A DNA stretch of 64,000 nucleotides, taken from NCBI GenBank assembly GCA_942493125.1, contig OW818667.1, positions 372,001 through 436,000 of the forward strand. Direction: 5' to 3'. Numbering within the stretch: position 1 is the stretch's first letter; the number at the start of each line of letters is the position of its first letter. Below, one piece after another: positions 32,854 to 41,591 of the stretch. The notes beneath the pieces are model-generated. The model was not told the DNA's origin. It did no database searches and saw nothing but the letters and a program-made list of their open reading frames with translations. Made by a program: the position numbers and the translations under genes. The DNA comes from Fusibacter_C sp942493125. GTDB taxonomy: Bacteria > Bacillota > Clostridia > Peptostreptococcales > Acidaminobacteraceae.

Positions 32854-34125
32854 TCATTTTTCTACAACATACTGCTCAAATTTCTTAAAATCAGATGCAC
32901 TGCATTCTAACGTAAGCAATGTTCCTGATTCGGAATACTTCGTGTCCATGATGTAGGCATAATCATTTAAATAAGAAAAAAGCTTGCCATCATCATAGGG
33001 AATCTCCATCTTACACTGTACATAATCGGTAAAAACTGCTGCTTTGATTTTGTCGATGAGCACATCTAATCCCATTTTTTGTTTAGCAGAAATATAGACA
33101 GCATCTTTCTCAGCTTCTGGTGGCTCTACTTTAGAAAGATCCACCTTATTATAGACAAGAAGCATTGGAATTTGATCCGCGCCGATTTCTTTAAGCGTGT
33201 CCATCGTCACTTCTATTTGCCGTTTATGATTCTCATTTGAGTAATCTATGACATGTAGCAACAAATCCGCATTTTTCACTTCATCAAGTGTCGCTCTAAA
33301 TGCTTTGACGAGATCATGTGGCAATTCACTGACGAAGCCAACCGTATCTGACAATGTGAAGCGCTTGTTATCAGTCAACTTGATCAACCTAACAGAAGTT
33401 TCAAGTGTCGCAAACAACATATCTTTCTCAAAGACGCGCTTTGCATCGTTCTTTGTGTAAATGTCCACCATCGCATTCATGAGCGTTGACTTGCCAGCAT
33501 TGGTATACCCTACAAGGGCAATATTTGGCAGATCAGATTCAGCGCGTCTTTTACGCTGCGTATGGCGTTCAGTTCCAATAAGCTCAATCTCTTTATTGAG
33601 TTCGTGAATCTTCTGTTCGACTTTTCTTCGATCGAGTTCAAGCTTCTTTTCGCCAACGCCTTTATTCTTAGTACCAACGCCACCACTTTGTCTACCAAGC
33701 GATTCATACGAACCGATAAGTCTTGGCAACAAATATTGCAGATGTGCAGCTTCAACTTGTAGCTTTGCCTCACGCGTCTTCGCTCTTTTCTCAAATATTT
33801 CAAGAATCAAGTTCGTACGATCGACCACGCGACAATTGAGTGCTTTTTCCAGATTTCTCAGTTGAGAAGGTGTCAATTCGTGATTGAACACGACGAGATC
33901 TGCATCAAATGCCTCGATGGCGATTCTTATGTCATCAACTTTACCTGAACCCACATAAAATTGTGGTTGGGCACGTCTCAAATTCTGATCTATTCTAGCC
34001 ACGACGCGAATATTGCATGCCTCAGCCAGATTTTCAAGTTCTTCCATCGAGTCTTCAAAATCCACGCGAGCGTTTAAGTTTACACCCACGATAATTGCTT
34101 TTTCATAATCCATTTTTTGTGTCAT
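32854..34125 (-). CDS. hflX: GTPase HflX
   Basis: 423-residue ribosome-associated GTPase that splits stalled or hibernating ribosomes under stress. N-terminal HflX domain (residues 1-190) with the glycine-rich GSYESLGRQSGGVGTKNKGVGEKKLELDRR segment near 138-167, then the G domain: G1 GYTNAGKST, G3 DTVGF, G4 NKVD. ATG 34123-34125 follows AAAGGAG. A short peptide gene and a hairpin lie in the leader (34178-34248), suggesting translation-dependent control. Confidence 0.95.
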   Translation of the reverse strand: MTQKMDYEKAIIVGVNLNARVDFEDSMEELENLAEACNIRVVARIDQNLRRAQPQFYVGSGKVDDIRIAIEAFDADLVVFNHELTPSQLRNLEKALNCRVVDRTNLILEIFEKRAKTREAKLQVEAAHLQYLLPRLIGSYESLGRQSGGVGTKNKGVGEKKLELDRRKVEQKIHELNKEIELIGTERHTQRKRRAESDLPNIALVGYTNAGKSTLMNAMVDIYTKNDAKRVFEKDMLFATLETSVRLIKLTDNKRFTLSDTVGFVSELPHDLVKAFRATLDEVKNADLLLHVIDYSNENHKRQIEVTMDTLKEIGADQIPMLLVYNKVDLSKVEPPEAEKDAVYISAKQKMGLDVLIDKIKAAVFTDYVQCKMEIPYDDGKLFSYLNDYAYIMDTKYSESGTLLTLECSASDFKKFEQYVVEK

Positions 34126-34177
34126 AAATGTTCTCCTTTCGGTGTATCCCGGTTAATTTTTCCGAAACAAATGTCCA

Positions 34178-34199
34178 CCTAAAAGGGTTGCCTTTTAGG
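34178..34199 (-). promoter_or_regulatory. Hairpin in the hflX leader
   Basis: Perfect 9-bp stem CCTAAAAGG/CCTTTTAGG with a GTTG loop, located eight bases after the stop of the leader peptide and about 53 bases before hflX. No T tract follows, so it may be part of an alternative-fold switch rather than a terminator. Confidence 0.55.
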
Positions 34200-34206
34200 A
34201 TGGCAT

Positions 34207-34248
34207 TTAATCTCTTAGTCTAATGAATGATTTTTGATTTTTGAACAT
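34207..34248 (-). CDS. Candidate 13-codon leader peptide of hflX
   Basis: ATG at 34246-34248 is preceded by AGGAGGGTG with a five-base spacer, the strongest RBS in the region. It encodes MFKNQKSFIRLRD then TAA. The ORF is followed by a 9-bp hairpin and then hflX. Leader-peptide attenuation controlled by ribosome stalling is known for several antibiotic-response genes, including HflX-type ones, so a regulatory peptide is reasonable. The peptide itself matches nothing I recognise. Confidence 0.5.
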   Translation of the reverse strand: MFKNQKSFIRLRD

Positions 34249-34272
34249 GATTTCACCCTCCTAAAATTAAAC

Positions 34273-34307
34273 AAAAAAAAGCTACAAGAATTATATCCTT
34301 GCAGCTT
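34273..34307 (-). terminator. Terminator after the SGNH-deacetylase gene
   Basis: Imperfect stem AGCT-CAAG/CTTG-AGCT with G-U pairs (34280-34306) and eight T on the minus strand. Separates the MBOAT operon from hflX. Confidence 0.75.
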
Positions 34308-34390
34308 AAACAACAACATTACCTATTCAATTGGCATATGCAAGAACATTGAATTAATTTTATATTAACACAACTTTATTGCTTTTTCAA

Positions 34391-36214
34391 TCACTTTATC
34401 GGATCTATCTTTTCGAGAATCTCCTCTGAAGACAGCCATGCAGAAGCATCAAAGCGCTTGAGAAGGTAAAGTGAATTAGGATCCTTAGTGATCATGTTCA
34501 TCCCTTCATCAACAGTTACCGATCCAAGAAAACCGTTTTCGCGAATCAAGCCTTCAGTATGGGCATTGTAATAACCATACGGATACGTAAAAATGAAAGG
34601 TCTAACTTCAAGCTTTTCACTCATGACCGTTTGCATTGTATTAAGGTCAGATTGGATGAGCTTTAGGTAATCAAGCGTCGCCTCACCGGATTTTTGCAGG
34701 ATTCCCAATCTTGCGTCCTTATCTGTCTGAACATCGTGAAGCCCAAAGGAATGCGTTTGAAATTCTATAACGCCTGAATCGTTCATTTCTTTAGCCTGCT
34801 CCCAAGTAAAATGTGGGATGATCTCGCGTTTATTGACAACGTCATAAGCGAGGCCGACTGACCAACCAATCATTGAGATGACAGCTTTCATATCGCGCGC
34901 TTTTAACAAAGGATATGCGATTTCATAGTTGCTGAGATACCCGTCATCAAAGGTGATCAACAACGGCTTTTCAGGCAACGGGATATCGTCATATACGTAG
35001 CTGATAAGGTCTACATATTGGATGGTCGTAAATCCGGCCTGTTTATAGGCATCAAGGTCCGCTTCAAATTTTTCAGCTGTAATGTTGTTTGAACTGTCCG
35101 CATCATCGATGAGATGATGATACATGACGATAGGTACCTGAACTGGAGCAACATCCTCAAACGTTACACGCCTTTTCAACATGGTTGCAAGACGCGTCTC
35201 AACGTTCTCAGAAGTCGTCAAATGACCAAAATCTTCTACCGGAATCCCTTTATCATCAAACATCTTTTGAATCATCAAATCGCCTAGGAAGTTTCTATAA
35301 TGCATTTTATCGTAAAAGTTTCGCGCATCATAAGAAAGGCTATTGTAGCCTGTAAAGTCCCAAAAGTCAGTGACGCTAGCAAGCCCACGCCACAATTTTT
35401 GTATGTCCTGCGTGGCATAACGATCCATCTCTTTATAGTAGGTTGGCGCTGCAACAAACGTAAATTGTATGCCTTGGTCTTCTAGATACGTTTTGATTCT
35501 CTGAAGTGCTGCTACATTATCATCAATCGCTGTTCCATGTAAATCCCAAAGTGGTTCATTGAAATCGGGATATTTAACTAAGAATTCTTCTAAAGTGCCC
35601 AACTCTTCAGAATCCCTCACACCTTTATTATAGACACCTGTCTCTGGTATGAATGTCGAATATGCCAGAGGGTCGAATCCCCTTCGAACAAGCCCTTCAA
35701 TCTTTTTGAAGGCATGTTCCAAGTTGAGCGTCAAATACTTGGTGTAATACTTAAAGTCATTACCTGAAATGACTTTTTCACTCATTTCTGTATTGATGTT
35801 TCTCGGACTTTGATCATAGTGATCGATTTCCTGCATACTCATATGAAGGACGATATTTTTGACTTCGTAATTTTCAACCAAATAATGAATTGTCTTTTCA
35901 TAATCGTAAAAATCGCCACCATACATCAGCATATTATAAAAAGAAGCACCTTCAAAATACTGGTTTAACAGTTTTGGAGACAACGAACTGGATTTAGACC
36001 CCCCTATTATATAGGAATCATAATCGTCATGATGTTCTTCGAGATAGGCGATCTTTGCAACTCTTGGGTTGTTGTTCATATTGTAGGCATAGAAGTCCAA
36101 AAATTTGTCACCAAAGACGCCAAAAGGATCTACGATAAAATTGAAGCCAAATAAAAGGATACAGCTTACAAGTGCTGTAATAATGACATATTTGAACCAT
36201 TTGATGGGTTTCAT
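34391..36214 (-). CDS. SGNH-like acyltransferase partner fused to a polysaccharide deacetylase (CE4/NodB)
   Basis: 607 residues. One N-terminal membrane helix (about 8-28). Residues 30-330 resemble the SGNH/AlgX-DltD-like proteins that work with MBOAT transporters: SYIIGGSKSSSLSPKLL has the block-I serine position, and DKMHYRNFLGDLM the D..H block V. Residues 350-600 are a NodB/CE4 deacetylase: TFDDGYLSNYEIA (metal Asp), QTHSFGLHD (metal His pair) and TYPYGYYN. The product would act outside the membrane, both O-acetylating and N-deacetylating a glycan. Encoded 13 bases after the MBOAT gene. The start is ATG 36212-36214 after AAGAGG. The polymer is unknown. Confidence 0.83.
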   Translation of the reverse strand: MKPIKWFKYVIITALVSCILLFGFNFIVDPFGVFGDKFLDFYAYNMNNNPRVAKIAYLEEHHDDYDSYIIGGSKSSSLSPKLLNQYFEGASFYNMLMYGGDFYDYEKTIHYLVENYEVKNIVLHMSMQEIDHYDQSPRNINTEMSEKVISGNDFKYYTKYLTLNLEHAFKKIEGLVRRGFDPLAYSTFIPETGVYNKGVRDSEELGTLEEFLVKYPDFNEPLWDLHGTAIDDNVAALQRIKTYLEDQGIQFTFVAAPTYYKEMDRYATQDIQKLWRGLASVTDFWDFTGYNSLSYDARNFYDKMHYRNFLGDLMIQKMFDDKGIPVEDFGHLTTSENVETRLATMLKRRVTFEDVAPVQVPIVMYHHLIDDADSSNNITAEKFEADLDAYKQAGFTTIQYVDLISYVYDDIPLPEKPLLITFDDGYLSNYEIAYPLLKARDMKAVISMIGWSVGLAYDVVNKREIIPHFTWEQAKEMNDSGVIEFQTHSFGLHDVQTDKDARLGILQKSGEATLDYLKLIQSDLNTMQTVMSEKLEVRPFIFTYPYGYYNAHTEGLIRENGFLGSVTVDEGMNMITKDPNSLYLLKRFDASAWLSSEEILEKIDPIK

Positions 36215-36227
36215 AAACACCTCTTAA

Positions 36228-37646
36228 CTAGAATTGGAAATATAAAAAGTCGGCGACGTTTGACATTTGGAAGATGGACAGCGTCAGTAAAATGCCCGTG
36301 ATAATCGCATATTTTTTTGAAAATGTGAAATTCTCAGTAATTTGGGTCGTATTCTTCATAAAGAACACGATGATCAGACTCACTGCAAGTACGCTCATGA
36401 CATAGGCGTTTGTTACGATAAAGTCAAGTCCGTCCATGAGAATGGCGCTTTTAGCCCATCCTGTAAACACACTCAAATCGATCATCTTCTTCATCACATA
36501 AAGCGCTTCTGACGTGCTGCTCGCGACAAATATGACGCGGGTTCCTAGGATGCCCATGAATGTTAGGATCCAAGCAAATGAATAGTGTAGTGCCCAGTTG
36601 CGACGCGTCATAAAGTGCGCCATGCAAACAAAAACACCATTGATCACACCCCATAATACAAAACGCCACCCAGCGCCGTGCCAAAAGCCCGAAACGAGAA
36701 AAGTAAGCATGACCGCTGCATAAAATCTAACAGACCCATCACCTTTCTTATATACTGATCTAAAGACATAATCCGATAAAAATTTTGAAAGTGATATATG
36801 CCAACGCCTCCAATAATCTCTGAAGTTTCGAGATTTGTAGGGCGAATTGAAGTTTTGTGGCAAGTGTATATTGAACAATAAACCAAGGCCAATCGCCATA
36901 TCTGCGTAGCCTGAAAGATCAAAATAATAGGAAATGGTATAAGCTAGAACCGAGGCATTCGCTTGAAAAAAGCCTGCGCTATAAACATCCGCAAAAAAAG
37001 TTTGCGCAAAACCCGTCAAAGGATCGGCAAGCATGACTTTTTTTGCACAGCCTATTGAAAAGATAAAGAGCCCAAGCATAATGTGGTTCATGTTGAACTT
37101 CAAATTTTCTTTATTCTCAAATTGTGGCACAATATCGCCGTGATGGATAATTGGTCCAACGATCAATTGCGGGAAAAAAGTGATAAACAAGAGATAATTC
37201 ACCATCGAATATTCTTTTGTCTCTCCTCGATAACAATCGACAATATAGGCAATCAACTGAAAGGTAAAAAAGGAAATGCCTATTGGCAATGCAATTTGTA
37301 GTAAATTAAAGTTTGTTGAAAAGATGGCGTTCACATTTTCAAGAAAAAAATCTACATACTTAAAATAACCGAGCAAAGCTATGTTTTCAAATAAGCCGAT
37401 AGCAAAAAAGAGTCTTTTCATACCACGGTTCTTTTGCCTCACTATGGCAGTCCCTATCAGATAATTGAAAAACACTGTGAAAACAAAAAAAGGTAAAAAG
37501 CTCATGCTGCCTTGTGCATAGAAATAGAATGAAGACAACACCAGCCAATACTTGGAGAGTGTCTGCTTACCAAAGTGGTTCAAAAGATAATACCCAGCAA
37601 AAACAATTGCTAAAAAGCCTAAAAAGCTATATGAAGAAAATATCAT
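36228..37646 (-). CDS. MBOAT-family O-acyltransferase (AlgI/PatA-like)
   Basis: 472-residue polytopic membrane protein with about ten to twelve helices. The RNFRDYWRRWHISLSKFLSDYVF segment and FLVSGFWHGAGWRFVLWG, containing the catalytic histidine, are MBOAT signatures. It would pass acetyl groups from cytoplasmic acetyl-CoA across the membrane to the SGNH partner encoded next (34391). Start ATG 37644-37646 after AAAGGTG. Homologues serve alginate, peptidoglycan or teichoic acid O-acetylation; which one cannot be told. Confidence 0.9.
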   Translation of the reverse strand: MIFSSYSFLGFLAIVFAGYYLLNHFGKQTLSKYWLVLSSFYFYAQGSMSFLPFFVFTVFFNYLIGTAIVRQKNRGMKRLFFAIGLFENIALLGYFKYVDFFLENVNAIFSTNFNLLQIALPIGISFFTFQLIAYIVDCYRGETKEYSMVNYLLFITFFPQLIVGPIIHHGDIVPQFENKENLKFNMNHIMLGLFIFSIGCAKKVMLADPLTGFAQTFFADVYSAGFFQANASVLAYTISYYFDLSGYADMAIGLGLLFNIHLPQNFNSPYKSRNFRDYWRRWHISLSKFLSDYVFRSVYKKGDGSVRFYAAVMLTFLVSGFWHGAGWRFVLWGVINGVFVCMAHFMTRRNWALHYSFAWILTFMGILGTRVIFVASSTSEALYVMKKMIDLSVFTGWAKSAILMDGLDFIVTNAYVMSVLAVSLIIVFFMKNTTQITENFTFSKKYAIITGILLTLSIFQMSNVADFLYFQF

Positions 37647-37685
37647 GTAAATCACCTTTCTATAATACGTGTTTTATTTTTCATC

Positions 37686-37713
37686 AGAAAAAATACAGCA
37701 GTTATGCTGTATT
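37686..37713 (-). terminator. Terminator overlapping the stop of the S24-like regulator gene
   Basis: 9-bp stem AATACAGCA/TGCTGTATT with a GTTA loop, then six T on the minus strand. The stem overlaps the stop codon at 37712-37714. Confidence 0.8.
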
Positions 37714-38404
37714 ATAAGTAGAATTCCACTTTTATGACTTTCCCGATGACTTTTATATTTTTGATATCAACCTCTGTCTCTGGCTCAGAAGGTCCTCTGG
37801 AGAACAAGACTTTATTGTTTTGGCTCTTGATCAATTGTCTAATCATCTTCTTTTGTCCAAATTCAAAATAATAAATGCCTTGAGATTGAATGTCTCCCAT
37901 CAAATGAATGGTCAAGACATCCCCTTTTGCTATACGAAGCTTAGGCATATCTGAATCTGTCACTTTAACAAATCCTATCTTTTCATGATGTACGCCTTCA
38001 ATTTTTTTACCTATAATAGAAAGTTCCTTGGAATCGACGACATTGCCTCGCCCCTCTTCAATCACTGGGAAGTTCTTGATGACACCAGAAAGTGCACCTG
38101 TCCATGCATCGTTTGGTGTGATACCTAAATCTGCCGTTTTTGTTTGCGCCTGCTTTAAATCAGGTTTTAAAACAGGTTTTACAACCGCAGGTTCAGACTG
38201 CGTTTCAGGAACATCTTGGAAAAAATCAACTTTCTCACCCAATATTTTTAAGATGTCTTCTGCAATCTTTTCATTGATTACTTTTTTTCCTGACTCTATT
38301 TGAAGGATATAATTTATCGTTTGACCACACGCCTGCGCCAATTCTTTTTCACTCATTTTAGCTTTTAAACGCGCTTCTTTGATCTTGATTGCCATTCTGT
38401 TCAT
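37712..38404 (-). CDS. XRE-type HTH regulator with a degenerate S24/LexA-like C-terminal domain
   Basis: 230 residues. Residues 1-65 form a Cro/CI helix-turn-helix (IKIKEARLKAKMSEKELAQACGQTINYILQIESGKK). A linker (about 75-120) leads to a peptidase S24-like fold (IGFVKVTDSDMPKLRIAKGDVLTI). Where LexA/CI proteins have G-D-S-M the sequence reads T-D-S-D-M, so the catalytic serine appears replaced and self-cleavage is unlikely. The domain may instead dimerise or bind a ligand. Divergent from copA with 224 bases between; a dyad TTGCA-N8-TGCAA at 38432-38449 is a candidate operator. Confidence 0.8.
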   Translation of the reverse strand: MNRMAIKIKEARLKAKMSEKELAQACGQTINYILQIESGKKVINEKIAEDILKILGEKVDFFQDVPETQSEPAVVKPVLKPDLKQAQTKTADLGITPNDAWTGALSGVIKNFPVIEEGRGNVVDSKELSIIGKKIEGVHHEKIGFVKVTDSDMPKLRIAKGDVLTIHLMGDIQSQGIYYFEFGQKKMIRQLIKSQNNKVLFSRGPSEPETEVDIKNIKVIGKVIKVEFYL

Positions 38405-38431
38405 TGTACACCTCACTTAGATTAATGGGCA

Positions 38432-38449
38432 TTGCAAGGATTACTGCAA
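38432..38449. promoter_or_regulatory. Candidate operator of the HTH regulator
   Basis: Dyad TTGCA-N8-TGCAA about 30 bases upstream of the regulator start. Short arms; autoregulation is a guess. Confidence 0.3.
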
Positions 38450-38507
38450 CTTATTATATGATAGTATAATCTCACGTATTTTACAATTAAATTAGGATTA
38501 AATTAGC

Positions 38508-38536
38508 TTGACAAGTATACCCCTTGGGGGTATTAT
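38508..38536 (+). promoter_or_regulatory. Sigma-A promoter of copA-csoR
   Basis: TTGACA (38508-38513), 17-base spacer, TATTAT (38531-38536). The spacer is almost wholly occupied by the first CsoR-type palindrome, so repressor binding would block polymerase. Confidence 0.85.
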
Positions 38537-38563
38537 AGTATTAAAGATACCCCCAAGGGGTAT
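38517..38563. promoter_or_regulatory. Two mirror-image CsoR operators
   Basis: ATACCCCTTGGGGGTAT (38517-38533) and its exact reverse complement ATACCCCCAAGGGGTAT (38547-38563), separated by 13 bases. They fit the GC-tract CsoR operator type (TACCCC..GGGGTA). One covers the promoter spacer, the other lies just after the -10 box. The outer arms extend the mirror to 20 bp (38514-38533 and 38547-38566). Confidence 0.85.
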
Positions 38564-38628
38564 ACTATATGGTCAAAATGATGAAATTTTAAATTTATTA
38601 TATGAGACATATCACAATAGGAGATGCT

Positions 38629-41091
38629 ATGAAAACAGAAGTTTATCAAATCGGCGGAATGACATGTGCTTCCTGCTCCAGCGCTGTAGAACGCGTGACA
38701 AACAAACTTGAGGGTGTAGATCATTCAACAGTCAACCTCTCAACAGAAAAAATGACGATCACTTATGACGAAGGTTTAATTAGTGAAGATCGCATCATCG
38801 AAGTCGTTAAAAAAGCTGGCTATGAAGCGGCTTTAGAAAAACATGAGAAGACGATATCCATGCCTATAGAAGGCATGACTTGTGCTTCTTGTAGCCAAGC
38901 AATAGAAAGAAAACTCGGTAAGCAAGATGGCATCTCAAAAATATCGGTCAATCTTGCTACTGAGACGGCACAAATTGTCTATAATCCAGATAAAGTAAGG
39001 CTATCGGAAATTAAGCAACAGATTACCAAATTAGGTTATACGCCTAAAGAGATCGAAGTAAAACGCAATGTCGACGAAGATCGCATCAGAAAAGAAAATG
39101 AAATTAAAATTATGAAACGAAAGCTGACAATAGCAGCCATCTTTACTTTACCTCTATTCTATATCGCAATGGTTCCTATGCTCTCATTCATCAGTTTGCC
39201 GTTCCCTATGATTTTATCACCTATGAATTATCCTTTGAATTTTGCAATCGTTCAAATGATTCTCATCCTCCCAGTTATATGGGCCGGTAGAAAATTCTAC
39301 ACGATTGGTTATAAACAAATATGGCATAGATCGCCGAATATGGATTCACTTATAGCTATCGGTACTTCCGCAGCACTTCTCTACAGCTATTTCTCAGTCT
39401 ATCAAATTTTGACAGGTGATCATATGGCTGCTGAGCATATGTACTTTGAAACTGCAGGTGTCATTATCACTCTGATTTTACTTGGTAAGACTCTTGAAAC
39501 CATTTCAAAAGGCAAAACGTCTGAAGCGATCAAAAAGCTGATCGGTTTAACGCCAAAGACGGCTATTGTTTTAAATGGCGATCAGGAAATTGAAATGCCT
39601 GTGGAAGAAATCGAGATTGGCGATATCGTCATCGTAAAGCCAGGTGGCAAAGTGGCTGTAGACGGTACGGTCGTCGATGGATACTCCACTGTCGACGAAT
39701 CCATGCTAACTGGTGAAAGCATGCCAGTCGATAAAAAGATTGATGATGTCGTATATGGCGCAAGTATCAATAAAACTGGCATCTTAAAATATAAAGCGAC
39801 AAAAGTCGGCGATGAAACAGCACTTGCACAAATTATCAAACTCGTAGAACAAGCACAAGGTAGTAAAGCACCTATCGCACGTATGGCTGACATCATCTCG
39901 GGCTATTTTGTACCTATCGTCTTCGGTATCGCAACCCTTACGGCGCTCGCATGGCTCGTAACTGGACAAGATATCATCTTTACACTGAAAGTATTCATAG
40001 CTATCCTAGTAATCGCATGTCCATGTGCACTTGGTTTGGCAACACCAACTGCGATCATGGTTGGTACAGGTAAAGGCGCAGAACTAGGCATCCTTGTAAA
40101 AAGCGGCGAAGCTCTTGAAACTGCGCATAAAATTGATACTATCATCTTTGATAAAACTGGGACACTTACAAAAGGAAAACCTGAAGTAACCAATGTGATC
40201 GCATTTGAGCCTTTCACTGAAGCTGAAGTATTAAAAATGGCCTTTTCTGCTGAATACGGCAGTGAGCATCCACTGGCACTGGCGATTGTTAAAAAAGGTC
40301 AAGAGGCCAATCTTGAGCGCATCGAGCTTTCAAAATTTGAAGAAATACCTGGTCATGGTCTTCAGGCCACTGCAGATGGAAAAGTCATCTCACTCGGCAA
40401 TATCAAACTCATGAAGATGAACCAAATCGCCTATGAACACGGTTTAGATAGCTTTAATGCAACTGCAGAAGAAGGCAAAACACCAATGTTCTTAGCTATT
40501 GATAACCAGCTCGCTGGCATCATCGCAGCGGCAGACGTCTTAAAAGACAACAGCATCGAAGCCATCAAGAGACTCCATAAAATGAACATTAAAACCATCA
40601 TGATTACTGGTGATCACGAAAAAACAGCGCGAGCAATCGCAAAAACGGTTGACATAGATGACGTCCTTGCCGAAGTATTACCTGGTGATAAAGCATCTTC
40701 CGTCAAATCGCTTCAAGAGCAAGGTCGTATAGTAGCCATGGTTGGCGATGGCATCAACGACGCCCCTGCCCTTGCACAAGCCGATATCGGAATAGCCATC
40801 GGTTCAGGCACTGATGTCGCCATGGAATCTGCTGACATCGTCCTCATGAAGAGCGACCTACTCGATGTTGTCAGCGCCATTGCACTTAGCAGAGCAACGA
40901 TCCGAAATATCAAACAAAATCTATTTTGGGCATTTATATACAATATCATAGGTATTCCTGTCGCTGGTGGTCTTTTATACCTCTTCGGTGGACCATTACT
41001 AAATCCAGTTATTGCAGCTGGCGCGATGTCCATGAGTTCTGTATCAGTCTTAACCAATGCTTTGAGATTGAAAACGTTTAAAGTCAATTAA
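38629..41091 (+). CDS. copA: Copper-exporting P1B-type ATPase CopA
   Basis: 820 residues. Two N-terminal heavy-metal domains, each with GMTCASC (near residues 10-16 and 83-90). Eight predicted membrane helices; the metal site CPC lies in IVIACPCALGLATP. Cytoplasmic motifs: TGES actuator loop, DKTGT phosphorylation site, SEHPLA nucleotide-binding His-Pro, GDGINDAP hinge. It pumps Cu(I) out of the cytoplasm. Start set at ATG 38629-38631 (MKTEVYQ) after TAGGAG; the nine upstream codons lack an RBS. Cotranscribed with csoR and controlled by the CsoR boxes upstream. Confidence 0.96.
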   Translation: MKTEVYQIGGMTCASCSSAVERVTNKLEGVDHSTVNLSTEKMTITYDEGLISEDRIIEVVKKAGYEAALEKHEKTISMPIEGMTCASCSQAIERKLGKQDGISKISVNLATETAQIVYNPDKVRLSEIKQQITKLGYTPKEIEVKRNVDEDRIRKENEIKIMKRKLTIAAIFTLPLFYIAMVPMLSFISLPFPMILSPMNYPLNFAIVQMILILPVIWAGRKFYTIGYKQIWHRSPNMDSLIAIGTSAALLYSYFSVYQILTGDHMAAEHMYFETAGVIITLILLGKTLETISKGKTSEAIKKLIGLTPKTAIVLNGDQEIEMPVEEIEIGDIVIVKPGGKVAVDGTVVDGYSTVDESMLTGESMPVDKKIDDVVYGASINKTGILKYKATKVGDETALAQIIKLVEQAQGSKAPIARMADIISGYFVPIVFGIATLTALAWLVTGQDIIFTLKVFIAILVIACPCALGLATPTAIMVGTGKGAELGILVKSGEALETAHKIDTIIFDKTGTLTKGKPEVTNVIAFEPFTEAEVLKMAFSAEYGSEHPLALAIVKKGQEANLERIELSKFEEIPGHGLQATADGKVISLGNIKLMKMNQIAYEHGLDSFNATAEEGKTPMFLAIDNQLAGIIAAADVLKDNSIEAIKRLHKMNIKTIMITGDHEKTARAIAKTVDIDDVLAEVLPGDKASSVKSLQEQGRIVAMVGDGINDAPALAQADIGIAIGSGTDVAMESADIVLMKSDLLDVVSAIALSRATIRNIKQNLFWAFIYNIIGIPVAGGLLYLFGGPLLNPVIAAGAMSMSSVSVLTNALRLKTFKVN

Positions 41092-41109
41092 CCACAAAAG
41101 GAGTCGATT

Positions 41110-41496
41110 ATGAATAAGGAAGAAAACAACGCAATAGAAAACTTTTTAAATGTCATCGATCCAGAGATAACTGAAACCCATCATGATCATTCACAAGGCA
41201 GTCATACTTGCAACTGCAATCGCACGACGCATCGTACAGACAAAGAACGCAAAGCGCTTGTTAACAGATGTAGCCGAATTGAAGGTCAAATTAGAGGCAT
41301 CAAAGGCATGCTCGACAAAGATGTCTACTGCGACGATATCCTCAATCAAATCGCTGCTGCGCAATCTGCACTCAATGCACTTAGCCGTGTCATCCTCGAG
41401 CGTCACATGAAAACATGTTTAATCGATCGCATACAGTCTGGTGATGATGATGTCATAGATGAGCTGATGATTACAGTAAACCGCATGATGAAGTAA
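41110..41496 (+). CDS. csoR: Copper-sensing transcriptional repressor CsoR
   Basis: 128 residues. The DUF156 helical core begins near residue 45 (RKALVNRCSRIEGQIRGIKGMLDKDVYCDDIL). The Cu(I) ligands of CsoR, Cys-His-Cys, are seen as the C of VYCDD and the H and C of ERHMKTC. The N-terminal 40 residues are an unusual extension with HHDHSQGSHTCNCNRTTH, a likely extra metal-binding tail. It should release the palindromes upstream of copA when it binds copper. RBS AAAGGAG, 18 bases after copA. Confidence 0.93.
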   Translation: MNKEENNAIENFLNVIDPEITETHHDHSQGSHTCNCNRTTHRTDKERKALVNRCSRIEGQIRGIKGMLDKDVYCDDILNQIAAAQSALNALSRVILERHMKTCLIDRIQSGDDDVIDELMITVNRMMK

Positions 41497-41524
41497 TATG
41501 ATATAAAGTGATTTGAAATGAAAT

Positions 41525-41566
41525 AAACCCGGAGAGCAATTTAAACAATGCTCTCCGGGTTTTATC
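41525..41566. terminator. Bidirectional terminator between csoR and lacI
   Basis: 14-bp stem AAACCCGGAGAGCA/TGCTCTCCGGGTTT (41525-41538 and 41549-41562). Plus-strand tail TTTTATC. It lies between the convergent csoR and lacI genes. Confidence 0.88.
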
Positions 41567-41591
41567 TATTCATATACTTGCTCTGAGTGCT

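Noticed and set aside
36451..36922. Alternative minus-strand frames inside the MBOAT gene that could suggest a frameshift
   Set aside because: The main 472-residue frame is intact and contains all family motifs, so these are out-of-frame shadows.
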